Shown piece by piece: positions 11,499-20,755 of a stretch of DNA of 64,000 nucleotides. The stretch comes from Sphingobium sp. SCG-1. Its GTDB lineage: Bacteria; Pseudomonadota; Alphaproteobacteria; Sphingomonadales; Sphingomonadaceae. Below the pieces are notes generated by a model. The model made no database searches and was not told the DNA's origin. It saw only the letters and a list, made by a program, of their open reading frames with translations. Within the stretch, counting starts at the first letter, position 1. The number at the start of each line of letters is the position of its first letter. A program made the position numbers and the translations under genes. The stretch is taken from positions 3,025,501-3,089,500 of the forward strand of contig NZ_CP026372.1 of assembly GCF_002953135.1 (NCBI RefSeq), given 5' to 3'.

Positions 11499-12358
11499 GC
11501 AGCGTCTTTCCTTAAGGCGGGAGCACCTGTGGTGCTGCCTTTATACTGCCGTGTCAGCCAAGACACCAAGGATCATGTTTTCGGTTAGTCACAGACTTGC
11601 GCTCGTCGCCGCCAATATGGTTTGGTCGATACGCCAAGATACGTAGCAAAAAGCGCTTTCCACCCGCAATGCAATTACGTTATGAAGATCGCCGGGGTCG
11701 CGTAGTCCATTTCGGAGGAATACGACGATGAGCGATAGTGACAAGCTGAGTTCGCATTCACAGTTGGGGGTCAGTTCGGCGATTAGCATCGTCTTGCGAA
11801 GGGCACGTGCCGCACGAGATCATTGCAGGATGATCACTGCCATATTAGGCTTCAAGCCGAAAACATTGCGCCTGCAAAGCCCGAGTTTCTACATGGCACA
11901 CCGGAAACCCCGGACCACATTTCGGCGACGGTAACCACTTACCAACTATCCTCTGGCATCATGCAGATGCGCACAGCGTCCCAGCCAATATACTCCCCTT
12001 GCGGCTGGTAGATTGCCGCGAGCGTGCCCTTGGGGTGCGCTCGCGGGCTTTCCTGCTGCACGCTCTTCGTTTGCCACGGCAGCCTCCGAACCAAGCTTTG
12101 AAGCTGAGGCAGACGCCAACCTATGCACGCATAGTTCCTATCATTGCTGGCCGTTATTGCGACCCCTTATGCTTTCAAAAAAACGGCCGTCCGCTGTCCG
12201 CGGATCAGCACGGAAATTCCGGATCCGGCTAGCGCATGCCTAGCCTCAGGGCTGATCCTGCGGGTGCGGGCTAAGGATTATGTACGCGGAGCTAAAGCGG
12301 ATGGTCGGAACTCTGGAAAGCTGATGGCGGACAATGCGAAGCGGCCCAGCCAAACGCC
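11499..12358. other. Long gene-poor stretch, possible gene relic
   Basis: This 860-bp interval has lower coding quality than its surroundings. It contains the short frame at 11728 described separately, and a frame-shifted continuation read from about 11823 (HCHIRLQAENIAPAKPEFLHG...) whose composition is more protein-like than chance. That suggests a decayed gene. I find no tRNA, IS end or tandem repeat. Confidence 0.4.
11728..11934 (+). CDS. Possible small protein or broken gene
   Basis: An ATG at 11728 lies 8 bases behind a strong GGAGGA ribosome-binding site, unusually good for an otherwise anonymous frame. The first 30 residues (MSDSDKLSSHSQLGV...) look plausible, but the C-terminal half is Arg-rich and poorly composed. 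A second frame, continuing from about 11823 to 12011, reads more like a real protein. The combination fits a gene with an indel near 11800-11825. No family was recognised in either part. Confidence 0.3.
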   Translation: MSDSDKLSSHSQLGVSSAISIVLRRARAARDHCRMITAILGFKPKTLRLQSPSFYMAHRKPRTTFRRR

Positions 12359-12916
12359 CTAGAGGAGATTCATCATCTTCTTGCCCGCACTGTTCACCAG
12401 ATCGCCCGGTTTGAAACCGGCTGGGCATTCTCCCACACGCTTTCCCTCAATCGTCCCCTTGCGTGGTGACCCGCCGTTCTCAACAACGTTAGTCGTCATG
12501 GCAAAGCTGTTCTGGAAATCACCGGCTATGGTGCCGGTTTGCGCCAGCTTCTGATCCATTATCGCGCACTGAATGATAAAATCCCAGCCGGCTGACGTCC
12601 GTTTGAAATCGCTTCTGCTGCAGTTGCCCATGATTGTGAGCTGATCAAACAGCGAGTATTTCTTCTCCGAGTCCGCGCCTACGCAATAATATTGCTTCAT
12701 CATCGGCGATCCCTCGGCCGTGAATGAACTCATTTGCCAATACCCCTCAGCACAGCGAGGCGCGCCCTTGCTCGTCACGGCGACATTGGCAGGTGTGCCC
12801 GCGACCATCGGTGCGGCACTTGCGCTTCCTTGTGGAGGCTTATTATCACTCGGTTTGCCGTCGCAGGGAGTTAGTGCCAAGGTCGCAATCATCACCGCCA
12901 AAGAGGTGCGTATCAT
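12359..12916 (-). CDS. DUF3617-family exported protein
   Basis: A 185-residue protein with an N-terminal hydrophobic signal (MIRTSLAVMIATLALTPCDGK). The cysteine inside TPCDGK could be lipidated, but the lipobox is imperfect. A low-complexity Pro/Ala/Ser linker runs to about residue 50. The mature domain has the DUF3617 layout: GYWQMSSF, then paired cysteines (QYYCVGADSEKKYSLFDQL ... NCSRSDFKRTSAGWDFIIQC), a strand-rich middle and a closing basic stretch with ECPAGFKPGDLV. Such proteins are frequent in Sphingomonadales and are presumed periplasmic; no function is known. Confidence 0.85.
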   Translation of the reverse strand: MIRTSLAVMIATLALTPCDGKPSDNKPPQGSASAAPMVAGTPANVAVTSKGAPRCAEGYWQMSSFTAEGSPMMKQYYCVGADSEKKYSLFDQLTIMGNCSRSDFKRTSAGWDFIIQCAIMDQKLAQTGTIAGDFQNSFAMTTNVVENGGSPRKGTIEGKRVGECPAGFKPGDLVNSAGKKMMNLL

Positions 12917-13439
12917 CAGCCTAACTCCTGCCAGCGCCTTTGTCTGGCGTGCAAATACGATCGCCGGTTATCACTCGCTGACCAAAGAAACGCCAGTCTA
13001 GTAGAAATGCATATCTGGCTTGCAGGCAAAGCAAGCTCGCACCTGTTACATTCAGCTAAATCAACGCTTTCGACCTTTATGAGACGCTTAGCGATCAAAT
13101 CTCGGTCCCCAGGTGCGGACCGTCCAGTTCCAACAGCTCGCGACCAACATTGGTCGTTCCGATCCTGCGCTCAGTGTGTCGGCTCACGCCAAATTTGACG
13201 TTGCGGCGAGCGGCAGCGGCCGGACGGCCACGTGCCCTGATGCCGGCCGTTCCCGGAGCGGTTGGTTGGATCCGAAAGCCGCTGTCGTTCAGGTGACAGG
13301 GCTTGGCGCAAAAGATGGCATCGTTGATGCCCCGCCTTAACGGTCCCAACGATACTCCGGATTGCCCTACGTTGATGTCTACGGCACAGATATTGTAGGC
13401 GACGGTAAATGTGCGGATTAATAGGGGGGCGGACTAACG
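12917..13439. other. Intergenic stretch upstream of the defence island
   Basis: This stretch of 523 bp contains no gene I can support. A minus-strand frame (13095-13349) is open but its composition is that of chance translation in GC-rich DNA. The last 60 bases, with local AT-rich segments (tattgtaggcg, cggattaatag), probably hold the promoter of the 839-aa gene starting at 13440; a purine-rich run ggggggcgg precedes its ATG. Confidence 0.4.
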
Positions 13440-15959
13440 ATGGCACAGCTTGATCCATTCGATCAGCTAGGACTGATGGTTAAGGAGCACGCGGGGCGCG
13501 AGCTAAACGAGGCTGACACACGACATCGTGTGATCGACTTCATTTTGCATGACCTTCTCGCATGGCCAAGGAACCGAACGAACGTCGAGGAATACATCGC
13601 CCCGGGCTATGCTGACTACGTCCTTAGGAAGGCAAACGGGGACGCAGTTCTTTTCGTCGAGGCAAAGAAGGAAGGAGTCTTCTTCAACTTGCCAGCTTTG
13701 CCCAATGGTCAGATCTCTGGCTACGTGACGATCGGCAAGCTTATATCCGATGAAAATGTCAGCGCGGCCATGAAACAGGTTCGTGATTACTGCTTTAATG
13801 ACGGAAGCGAATACGCCGCGATCACCAATGGCCACGAATGGGTTTTTTTCCGTATATTTGAACGCGGGAAACGGTGGGAATCACTGAAGGCATTTGTGAT
13901 TAGTGACCTTTCCTTCTGGGAACGGGAGTACACAAAAGCGTATAACAGCTTGAGTTACACCGCCATCTTTGAAAACTTGTCACTCGCCGATCTACTCAAC
14001 AGCTCGCCTCCTCAAGACCGCAGCATATTTTTTGCTAAAGACCGCATACCCTCCTACTCGCATTCCATTACAGCCAACCGCTTGGCGAGTGCCCTTCGCC
14101 CCGTAGTAAACCACTACTTCGGGGTGATCGGGGACGATGACACGGAATTCATGGACCGCTGCTATGTGTCCGAACGGGACTATCAGCATGCGTTCGACGG
14201 CATGCGGAGCCTGATCGAGGACTCACTCTCGCCATATTTCGCGGCGCAAGGCATTCAGCAACTTGAGGATACTGGAAAGGGAGGTCGCCTGGGAGGGCGA
14301 CTGACGAAGAACATCAAGAAAGGCCGCAAAGGTGAGGTTCTCGTCCTCTTCGGTGGTAAGGGGGCCGGAAAATCGACGTTCATCAAGCGGCTGCTGCACC
14401 ACAATCCACCGCGTTGGCTCCGTGACCATTCCGTGGTGGCGATCATAGACCTCCTCAAAGTTCCTGAGGAGGTCGAGGTCATCCGCGCGGCAATATGGGA
14501 CGGATTGGTAGATGCTCTCGACTCCGAAAAACTCCTGAGCGCTGATAGAAGCACAATACTCGAGAAGCTATTCTCCGATCGATACGAAATCGCCAATCGG
14601 CAGGAGCTTGCGGGCCTCTCGAAATCGTCGGACATTTACAACTCGCGACTGAACGATCTGGTCGCCGCTTGGAAATCGGATAAACGCTACTGCGCGCGCA
14701 AGCTGGTAGAGTACTGGAAAGATCAGGATAAGGGTGCGATCGTCGTCGTAGACAACACTGATCAATACTCGGGTTCGCATCAGGACTTCTGCTTTGCATC
14801 GGCTCAGGATATCGCTGAGGAACTCGGTTGCATCACCCTCATATCAATGCGGGAGGAGCGCTTCTATGGAAGCAAGATTCACGGCCTCCTCGACGCATTC
14901 CAGAACGCTGGCTTTCACATCAGCTCACCCAAGCCATCGCACGTGTTCCGCAAGCGTCTCGACTATGTGATCGGTTTATTGACTTCTGAAACGTCGCGCG
15001 ATGCTTTACTTGGTGATACAGAAACTACCGTGGTGTCCGACTGCGCAAAGTATCTTGGAATCGTGAACCGTGAGTTCTCGAGTGAACAGTCGCCGCTCAA
15101 TGGCTTCCTAACGGCTTGCGCCCACGGCGACACAAGGCTTTCGCTTGACTTGTTTCGCAGTTTTCTGCTGTCGGGCTACACCAACGTTGAAGAAATGCTA
15201 AATGCCGGTCAGTGGACTTTCCAGATCCATCAGGTTGTTAAACCAGTGATGATTCCGACGAGGTACTTTTACGATGAGTTGCTGAGTGACATCCCGAATG
15301 TCTTTCAGCTTCGCTACAACAGGCATAGTTCACACTTCACTGCCATGCGGATACTGCGTAAGCTAGCGCGTAAGGTCGAGGGCGCGTCCGCAGCATACCT
15401 CTCGATAGCAGAACTCAAATCATATTTTTCTGAGACGTTCGGGATGATCGAGGATTTCACTCGTACTACAGATATACTGTTGAAGCATGGTTTTGTAGAG
15501 GCGGATAACAGACTAGATTCATTTTCGGAAAGCGTAGATAGCATTAAGATAACTGGTTATGGCCTATATATGTTCAACAACTTGGCTTATGCATTCACAT
15601 ATTTAGATCTTATTTGCACCGATACAGGCTCATTTGATGAATCTGTCACCAACTATCTGGTCGAGGCGGCTAAAACCGAGTACGGGTACTTTGTCAAAAA
15701 TCAGCGAATTCAGAGGGTTGAGACCCGTTTGGATCGGGTCGAGAAGTTCGTTTCATACCTTGAGTCGGAGGAGCAGCGGGAGCGCGAGACTTACAATCTG
15801 GCCATTGCGGATAAGGACCTCTTCACCACGAAGTGTCGTGATACGTTTGAGAATGAGCGCCAGCGCGTTCTCCGTAGCGCTCAGCGACAAGGAGGGAAGA
15901 CGTCCGGACGACCGTCCGGCCGCAACGGGGCGCGGCGCGGATCGCGGCATCGAGCTTAA
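13440..15959 (+). CDS. PD-(D/E)XK nuclease fused to P-loop ATPase, putative defence protein
   Basis: An 839-residue protein with an N-terminal restriction-endonuclease-like domain: D59 in GYADYVL, then E74 and K76 in LFVEAKKEG, the classic D-ExK arrangement of HsdR-type PD-(D/E)XK folds. This is followed by a P-loop NTPase with Walker A GGKGAGKST (305-313), a Walker B-like strand GAIVVVDNTDQ (432-442) and a sensor-like SMREERF. The remaining 350 residues look helical and end in a basic, Arg/Gly-rich tail. Codon use is less GC-biased than the core genes and AT-rich patches occur near 15400-15650, suggesting transfer. Nuclease-STAND or KAP-like ATPase fusions are typical single-gene antiphage systems; I know no named family for this one. 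Confidence 0.75.
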   Translation: MAQLDPFDQLGLMVKEHAGRELNEADTRHRVIDFILHDLLAWPRNRTNVEEYIAPGYADYVLRKANGDAVLFVEAKKEGVFFNLPALPNGQISGYVTIGKLISDENVSAAMKQVRDYCFNDGSEYAAITNGHEWVFFRIFERGKRWESLKAFVISDLSFWEREYTKAYNSLSYTAIFENLSLADLLNSSPPQDRSIFFAKDRIPSYSHSITANRLASALRPVVNHYFGVIGDDDTEFMDRCYVSERDYQHAFDGMRSLIEDSLSPYFAAQGIQQLEDTGKGGRLGGRLTKNIKKGRKGEVLVLFGGKGAGKSTFIKRLLHHNPPRWLRDHSVVAIIDLLKVPEEVEVIRAAIWDGLVDALDSEKLLSADRSTILEKLFSDRYEIANRQELAGLSKSSDIYNSRLNDLVAAWKSDKRYCARKLVEYWKDQDKGAIVVVDNTDQYSGSHQDFCFASAQDIAEELGCITLISMREERFYGSKIHGLLDAFQNAGFHISSPKPSHVFRKRLDYVIGLLTSETSRDALLGDTETTVVSDCAKYLGIVNREFSSEQSPLNGFLTACAHGDTRLSLDLFRSFLLSGYTNVEEMLNAGQWTFQIHQVVKPVMIPTRYFYDELLSDIPNVFQLRYNRHSSHFTAMRILRKLARKVEGASAAYLSIAELKSYFSETFGMIEDFTRTTDILLKHGFVEADNRLDSFSESVDSIKITGYGLYMFNNLAYAFTYLDLICTDTGSFDESVTNYLVEAAKTEYGYFVKNQRIQRVETRLDRVEKFVSYLESEEQRERETYNLAIADKDLFTTKCRDTFENERQRVLRSAQRQGGKTSGRPSGRNGARRGSRHRA

Positions 15960-16445
15960 GAACGGTGAGCAACCGTTGGTGGGTTTTTCCGGTTTTTGGC
16001 GAATGTCACAACGAACGTCAGACTTGCACGCGCAACTGCTCGAAACCTGACAGCCTTCTAACGGTCCAATTTTTGACGTTGTGAAAGCACCGTCAGCACA
16101 CTTTGAATGTCGTCTTCTGCCAATAGCTTCCGCTCTACACGTCGCTTGCAAACGGTAGAAATTTCCCAGACCCTGCCTTCCGTTGTCGTCGAGCGTGGTC
16201 GGCCACTCATCGACAAAGTCCAGTTGCCCAGCGGCGGACATTCTTTCATCCTGCACCGAGCCAGCGATCTCGCTGGTCGCGCGCTCTTGCCGTTCCCAAA
16301 CGGGCTCACTACGAAGCTACCATTCGCAAGGACCCGGTGAAATTCCGGGTGGCTATTCCGGCCGCCGATCCGCCGGACAATGTATGTCGCAGCGCTCCTC
16401 CTGTTTGCTGCCGCTCCGCCTCTGCGACACTCCTCGGTTTTCAAC
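15960..16445. other. Intergenic stretch between ATPase gene and SulP gene
   Basis: This interval of 486 bp holds no supportable gene. A minus-strand frame running from about 16256 into the 3' end of the ATPase gene is open but has no start context and cysteine-rich random composition in its second half. A short GT-rich segment follows the ATPase stop (gttggtgggtttttccggtttttgg) without a clear stem-loop. Confidence 0.4.
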
Positions 16446-17927
16446 ATGAACAACACAGCTCTTTCGCGCGATCGCACCGAATGGCTCAACGGCGGGCCAA
16501 ACGCCCGGCGTGACATCCTCTCCGGCATGGTCGGCACCTTTGCCCTGATACCGGAGGTCATCGCCTTTTCCTTCGTGGCGGGAATAGACCCGGAGGTGGG
16601 GTTGTTTGCCTCCTTTGTAATCGGCATCGTCATCGCCTTCGCTGGCGGACGTCCTGCGATGATTTCCGGCGCGGCGGGATCGGTGGCGCTGGTTGCCGCG
16701 GCATTGGTCCATGCCCATGGCCTGCAATATCTGCTTGCCGCGACACTGCTGGCCGGACTGTTCCAGATCGTCTTCGGCCTCCTGAAGCTCAACGTGTTGA
16801 TGCGCTTCGTCTCGCGGTCTGTGCGGACGGGCTTCGTCAACGCGCTCGCCATCCTCATCTTCTCGGCGCAGGTGCCACAGATGTTGGGGGTGACGTGGCA
16901 CAGCTATGCGATGATCGCGGGCGGCCTGGCGATCATCTATCTGCTGCCGCGCATCACGACGGCCATCCCCTCGCCCTTGATCTGCATTCTTGTCCTGACT
17001 GCGATAAGCATTGCCTTCCCCATGCCTATCCACACCGTCTCCGATCTTGGCCGGCTGCCATCATCGCTGCCCTCTTTCACATTCCCCGCGGTGGCATTCG
17101 ACTGGCAGACCCTGTGCATCGTGGCGCCATATGCGCTCGCCATGGCGGCGGTTGGCCTCCTTGAATCCCTGATGACCGCCAGCGTGGTCGATGACCTGAC
17201 CGAAACCACGAGCTCCAAAGCGCGAGAGTGCACGGGGCTGGGCCTCGCCAACGTCGCCGCCGGGCTGTTCGGGGGCATCGCGGGTTGCGGTATGATCGGT
17301 CAGACGGTCGGTAATGTGCGCTATGGTGGCCGAGGCCGGCTTTCCACCCTGGTCGCTGGCGCGTTCCTGTTGCTGGTGATGGTTCCCCTCAGGCCATGGG
17401 TCGCGCAGGTGCCTGTGGCGGCGCTCGTTGCGATCATGATCATGGTATCGGCCAGCACCTTCTCATGGACCTCGATCCGCGATCTGGCTCGACATCCAAA
17501 GGTTTCCGGCATCGTCATGGTGGCAACTGTAGTTGTCACGGTCGCGACCCACGACCTTTCCGCAGGTGTCGCTGTAGGAGTATTGTTGAGCGGGGTGTTC
17601 TTCGCTTTTAAGGTGACGCGCTTGATGAATGTGAGCGTCAATTATGACGAGGCGACGGACATGCGGACCTACACGGTGTCGGGCCAGATCTTCTTTGCGA
17701 GCGCGGACATCTTCGCCGATAGATTCGATCTGCGCGATGCTGCGGCAAAGGTTCGCATAGACCTCACCGCCAGCCATTTGTGGGATGTCACGGCGGTCGG
17801 TGCATTAGAGGACGTCGTTACGAAAATGCGGCATCATGGCATGGCGGTGGAGGTCATCGGGCTCAATCAGGCCAGCGCGATCCTGGTGGACCGACTCGCT
17901 CCGGCGATTGGGTCTGCATCCTCCTGA
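16446..17927 (+). CDS. SulP-family anion transporter with STAS domain
   Basis: A 493-residue SulP (SLC26-like) permease. About ten to twelve hydrophobic segments fill residues 25-385, beginning with DILSGMVGTFALIPEVIAFSFVAGIDPEVGLFASF, the signature region of the family. The internal symmetry-related segment appears as GLGLANVAAGLFGGIAGCGMIGQTVGNVRYGGRGRLST. A cytoplasmic STAS domain follows (MRTYTVSGQIFFASADIFADRFDL ... LTASHLWDVTAVGALEDVV). Substrates in this family include sulfate, bicarbonate, chloride and dicarboxylates, and the sequence does not decide which. The start at 16446 gives a normal short N-terminus; an upstream extension to 16380 is possible but untypical. It is a metabolic gene in an otherwise defence-rich stretch. 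Confidence 0.92.
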   Translation: MNNTALSRDRTEWLNGGPNARRDILSGMVGTFALIPEVIAFSFVAGIDPEVGLFASFVIGIVIAFAGGRPAMISGAAGSVALVAAALVHAHGLQYLLAATLLAGLFQIVFGLLKLNVLMRFVSRSVRTGFVNALAILIFSAQVPQMLGVTWHSYAMIAGGLAIIYLLPRITTAIPSPLICILVLTAISIAFPMPIHTVSDLGRLPSSLPSFTFPAVAFDWQTLCIVAPYALAMAAVGLLESLMTASVVDDLTETTSSKARECTGLGLANVAAGLFGGIAGCGMIGQTVGNVRYGGRGRLSTLVAGAFLLLVMVPLRPWVAQVPVAALVAIMIMVSASTFSWTSIRDLARHPKVSGIVMVATVVVTVATHDLSAGVAVGVLLSGVFFAFKVTRLMNVSVNYDEATDMRTYTVSGQIFFASADIFADRFDLRDAAAKVRIDLTASHLWDVTAVGALEDVVTKMRHHGMAVEVIGLNQASAILVDRLAPAIGSASS

Positions 17928-18024
17928 TCAATCGAAGAGGTAATCACCGGATCATGAGCCTCGATGTTCGAGCCTTCCCGGACGCTCAGCCTCCAAATTC
18001 GAATGCCCATGTGCGGTCGGTCCG

Positions 18025-18273
18025 CTATTGCGGCAGCTCGCGTTCGAAAACTTGCCATTCTGTTGGGAAATTCGCGGTACCTGCCGTCCCGTTCACGGGT
18101 TTGCGGGTGACTCTTAGTCGCAGAACGCGACCGATCTGAATGACCCCTCGATCAACCGTCTGATTCTCAGCATGGCCATCGTCCAGCGACGAACCAAAGA
18201 GTAGGTTCGCCGGCATAAGCAGAGGCGCGGCTTCCTCCACTTCGTCCATAAACCCGACGGCAGCAATCCTCAC
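18025..18273 (-). CDS. Possible small protein of unknown function
   Basis: An 82-residue frame with GTG start at 18273 behind an AGGTGAGG-like element (or ATG at 18249 giving MDEVEEAAPLLMPANLLFG). The composition is balanced, with a run of alternating hydrophobic residues (GVIQIGRVLRLRVTRKP) and a closing TEWQVFERELPQ. It reads like a genuine beta-rich domain or the 3' end of a larger gene. I recognise no family. The intergenic setting beside the island makes a truncated remnant plausible. Confidence 0.35.
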   Translation of the reverse strand: MRIAAVGFMDEVEEAAPLLMPANLLFGSSLDDGHAENQTVDRGVIQIGRVLRLRVTRKPVNGTAGTANFPTEWQVFERELPQ

Positions 18274-18377
18274 CTAGATCCTAGAAATATTCTCCTTCTT
18301 CGTCCTCCCTTCTTGGAGTATCGGCATTCTGATCAGGCGGTGGACATCGGCCTGGATGCGCAGCGGGGGATGGACGC

Positions 18378-19424
18378 GTGAGTTTTCTGACGGATCCGGA
18401 AATCGGCTCGCTGCACGTCGACCGGATGATCATCCATCTCGTTGGAAAGCGCATAGACTTCCAGCGCGCGCCGGAGACCCCGGTTCAGCAGCAGGAATTC
18501 TTCCAGTCGCGCATAATCGACCATGCGGCATCCGCCGTCCATCGGTTCACCGAACATTCCAACGTCCGGCCCGTCCTGCAGCAGATGGGCGCCGAAGATA
18601 TCGACTTCGAGGCAGGTGGACAGGAACTGGCCAGGCTGTTCTGGCACGACCATCCGACGCAGAGTACGCCCGGCGCGTTCTTCGTCTTCCAGCTCTCCAC
18701 GGAAATAGAAGGCGACATCCTCTACGCTCTCATAAAATACGACTACCGGGCCGTCGTCGAACTATCTCAGCGGGACGGTCATAACGTCCTACGCGAGATA
18801 ATTCAGGCTTTCGTGAAGGAGAAGCGTGCGGTCCAAAAGTTCTGCATGGCGCGGTACCGGGATGGCACGATTGAGGACATGGTCTCCGCGACGGACCGCA
18901 TGGCTGAGGCTCCGGACCTCACGGACTATTTCGAGAATTACCTTGGCGTGAGCCGGGCTCGGAGCACCACAGAGCTAAGCGCTCGGCTGAACGAAGCCAT
19001 GCGGAGCACGTTAAATGAAGTTCGTGACAGCCTGCCGAACCGAAACGTTGGTCAGGCACTCGCACGGGCGAAGCAGGCCCTGAGGGCGCGCGGCGTGGTT
19101 TCGAACGACGATGTGGTGGACGCGCTTCTTCACGGCGCCGGCCGGCCGGCGGACGAGGAGACGATCGCCCGCTTCGGCCGGGTCGCGCGAGGGAAATTGA
19201 AGCGATGCAATCTCACCGACGTGGAGTTCAGGCCTGACCCAGATGCGCTGCAAGTCGCGCCGCGCCACAAGGTGAAGACGGCCGAAGGCACGCGCCTCGA
19301 ATACGACGAGGCACAGCTTGGCAGGACCGTGTTCCGAGAGGATACAGAACAAGGCGCGGTCTTCACTGTGCGGACCGAAAATCGATTGGTCGAAGATGAC
19401 ACGGTCAAGATCCGCCCTAGCTGA
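18378..19424 (+). CDS. Nucleoid-associated NA37/NdpA-like protein
   Basis: A 348-residue protein resembling the 37-kDa nucleoid-associated family (YejK/NdpA, NA37). The matching elements are an opening DRMIIHLVGK, FFQSRIIDHA, a middle section with LYALIKYDYRAVVELSQRDG, and DLTDYFENYLGVSRARSTTELSARLNEAM, which corresponds to the conserved yF..flG segment. The rest ends in a strand-rich domain (EGTRLEYDEAQLG ... AVFTVRTENRLVEDDTVKI). NA37 proteins bind the nucleoid, and relatives occur in mobile and defence islands. The last 29 bp overlap the next gene, so the two are cotranscribed and probably coupled. The assignment is by pattern only. Confidence 0.6.
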   Translation: MSFLTDPEIGSLHVDRMIIHLVGKRIDFQRAPETPVQQQEFFQSRIIDHAASAVHRFTEHSNVRPVLQQMGAEDIDFEAGGQELARLFWHDHPTQSTPGAFFVFQLSTEIEGDILYALIKYDYRAVVELSQRDGHNVLREIIQAFVKEKRAVQKFCMARYRDGTIEDMVSATDRMAEAPDLTDYFENYLGVSRARSTTELSARLNEAMRSTLNEVRDSLPNRNVGQALARAKQALRARGVVSNDDVVDALLHGAGRPADEETIARFGRVARGKLKRCNLTDVEFRPDPDALQVAPRHKVKTAEGTRLEYDEAQLGRTVFREDTEQGAVFTVRTENRLVEDDTVKIRPS

Positions 19425-20706
19425 AGCCATCGAGGCCCTGGCGGCAGACCAAGACGTCGCGCTGACGGAGACGCGCGACGGGCTCGTGCTGAACCAGTTG
19501 CACGGCGCCGACGTCCGGCGCCTTCTCGACCTTCTCGTCGCGGACGGCTGGGCTGACATCAGCGTATCCGATGAGGGCGGGCGGATGGATCCCGGGGCCA
19601 TCAGCGATGAGGATTTCGGCATCACCGTTAAGGCTCAGAAGCCTGGTATCCCGGAGGGAGTGGAGGCACTGCTGACGCGGGCCGGCCTAGCGTCCGCCCT
19701 AGTCCGCCATAATCTCGCCTGCTGCGTCTGGATTCACGGCCTCAATGCCGCCTTCGAAACGCACTCGACTAGGTTCGCCCCTTGGGGCGACACGACCGCC
19801 TTCACACCTCGCGACGTCGCCGCGTCACCCCGAAAGGTCGTGCGCGTGCTCGACGACGGCACCAGATTTCCGAACGACCTCAGCCGTTGGATGCTGCGGA
19901 AGCCGGAAGCGGAGATCAACGGCTGGGGGATCGAGCCCTGGCGGAAAATGTCCGTAGAGCGCCTCGCCCAGGCGATCGCCAACGAGGTGGAGCCGGAAGG
20001 TCAACTGCTCTTCCGAGGCCCGCCAGTGACCCGTTTCGCTCCAGATACAGGCCCTATGGTGGAAGCGAGCGGTCTGGAAAATATTCAGGAGGCAGCACAG
20101 TGGGTGTATGAGAATGCGCGCGAGACCGAAAACAGGCACGGCCTTCTCGCGGCGGAGATCGCGCGCACTGCACTGACCGGAGGGACTGCGAACGATCTAG
20201 CCGCCTCGACGGGCAAGGCGCTGGAGAGCGCGAAGATCGCCTACAACTTCGGCGTCACGCAGCAGAGCAAGGACACGCTGAAGGCACTCGCGGATCTGCG
20301 TAAGGCGATAGGCGACGAGACCGCCAAGCTGGCAGAGAACACCCGCGGCCTCGCGACGGCGGTCACCGCATCGGTCGTGGCCAACTTGGGCATCATCGTG
20401 GCTCGCCTCACGGCGCCGGCGACTAGTGAGTGGGTGCCCGCAGCGGCTATCAGCATAGGTCTCGTGTTAGCGGTGTATGTCGGCACAATCATCGCAAGCG
20501 GCGTACACTTCCTCAGGCTCCAGCGGACGCTGAGGTCGGAATGGCGCGACCGGTTGTATCGCTTCCTAGACCAAGGGGAATACGACCGGATGGTCACCAA
20601 CCCGGTGGCCAGTGCGGAGCGGGGCTTCTGGATCGCATGCTTCGCATCCGGTGCGATGGCCTTTGGACTGCTCGTCTCCGTATGCCTGATAGCTGGTCGC
20701 GTCTGA
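19396..20706 (+). CDS. Three-TM membrane protein of unknown function
   Basis: A 436-residue protein starting at the ATG at 19396, 29 bp inside the preceding gene. Residues 1-310 are soluble: a small N-terminal helical part (LAEAIEALAADQDVALTET), a beta-rich middle and a long helical stretch from about 225 to 318 (NIQEAAQWVYENARETENRHG ... TLKALADLRKAIGDETAKLAENTRGLA) that may form a coiled coil leading into the membrane. Three hydrophobic segments follow at about 319-338, 347-371 and 409-433. Soluble sensor plus coiled coil plus membrane anchor is a layout often seen in effectors that act on membranes in abortive-infection systems, but no family was recognised and the role is inference. Confidence 0.7.
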   Translation: MTRSRSALAEAIEALAADQDVALTETRDGLVLNQLHGADVRRLLDLLVADGWADISVSDEGGRMDPGAISDEDFGITVKAQKPGIPEGVEALLTRAGLASALVRHNLACCVWIHGLNAAFETHSTRFAPWGDTTAFTPRDVAASPRKVVRVLDDGTRFPNDLSRWMLRKPEAEINGWGIEPWRKMSVERLAQAIANEVEPEGQLLFRGPPVTRFAPDTGPMVEASGLENIQEAAQWVYENARETENRHGLLAAEIARTALTGGTANDLAASTGKALESAKIAYNFGVTQQSKDTLKALADLRKAIGDETAKLAENTRGLATAVTASVVANLGIIVARLTAPATSEWVPAAAISIGLVLAVYVGTIIASGVHFLRLQRTLRSEWRDRLYRFLDQGEYDRMVTNPVASAERGFWIACFASGAMAFGLLVSVCLIAGRV

Positions 20707-20755
20707 TCGACAGAACCGCTAAAGCCTCACCGCAACCTTCAGAGGATCGCTGAGA

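Noticed and set aside
13095..13349. 84-codon minus-strand frame upstream of the ATPase gene
   Set aside because: No ribosome-binding site and composition like that of random reading; no family recognised.
15753..16256. Minus-strand frame overlapping the end of the ATPase gene
   Set aside because: Lacks start signals, is cysteine-rich by chance and overlaps coding sequence on the other strand.
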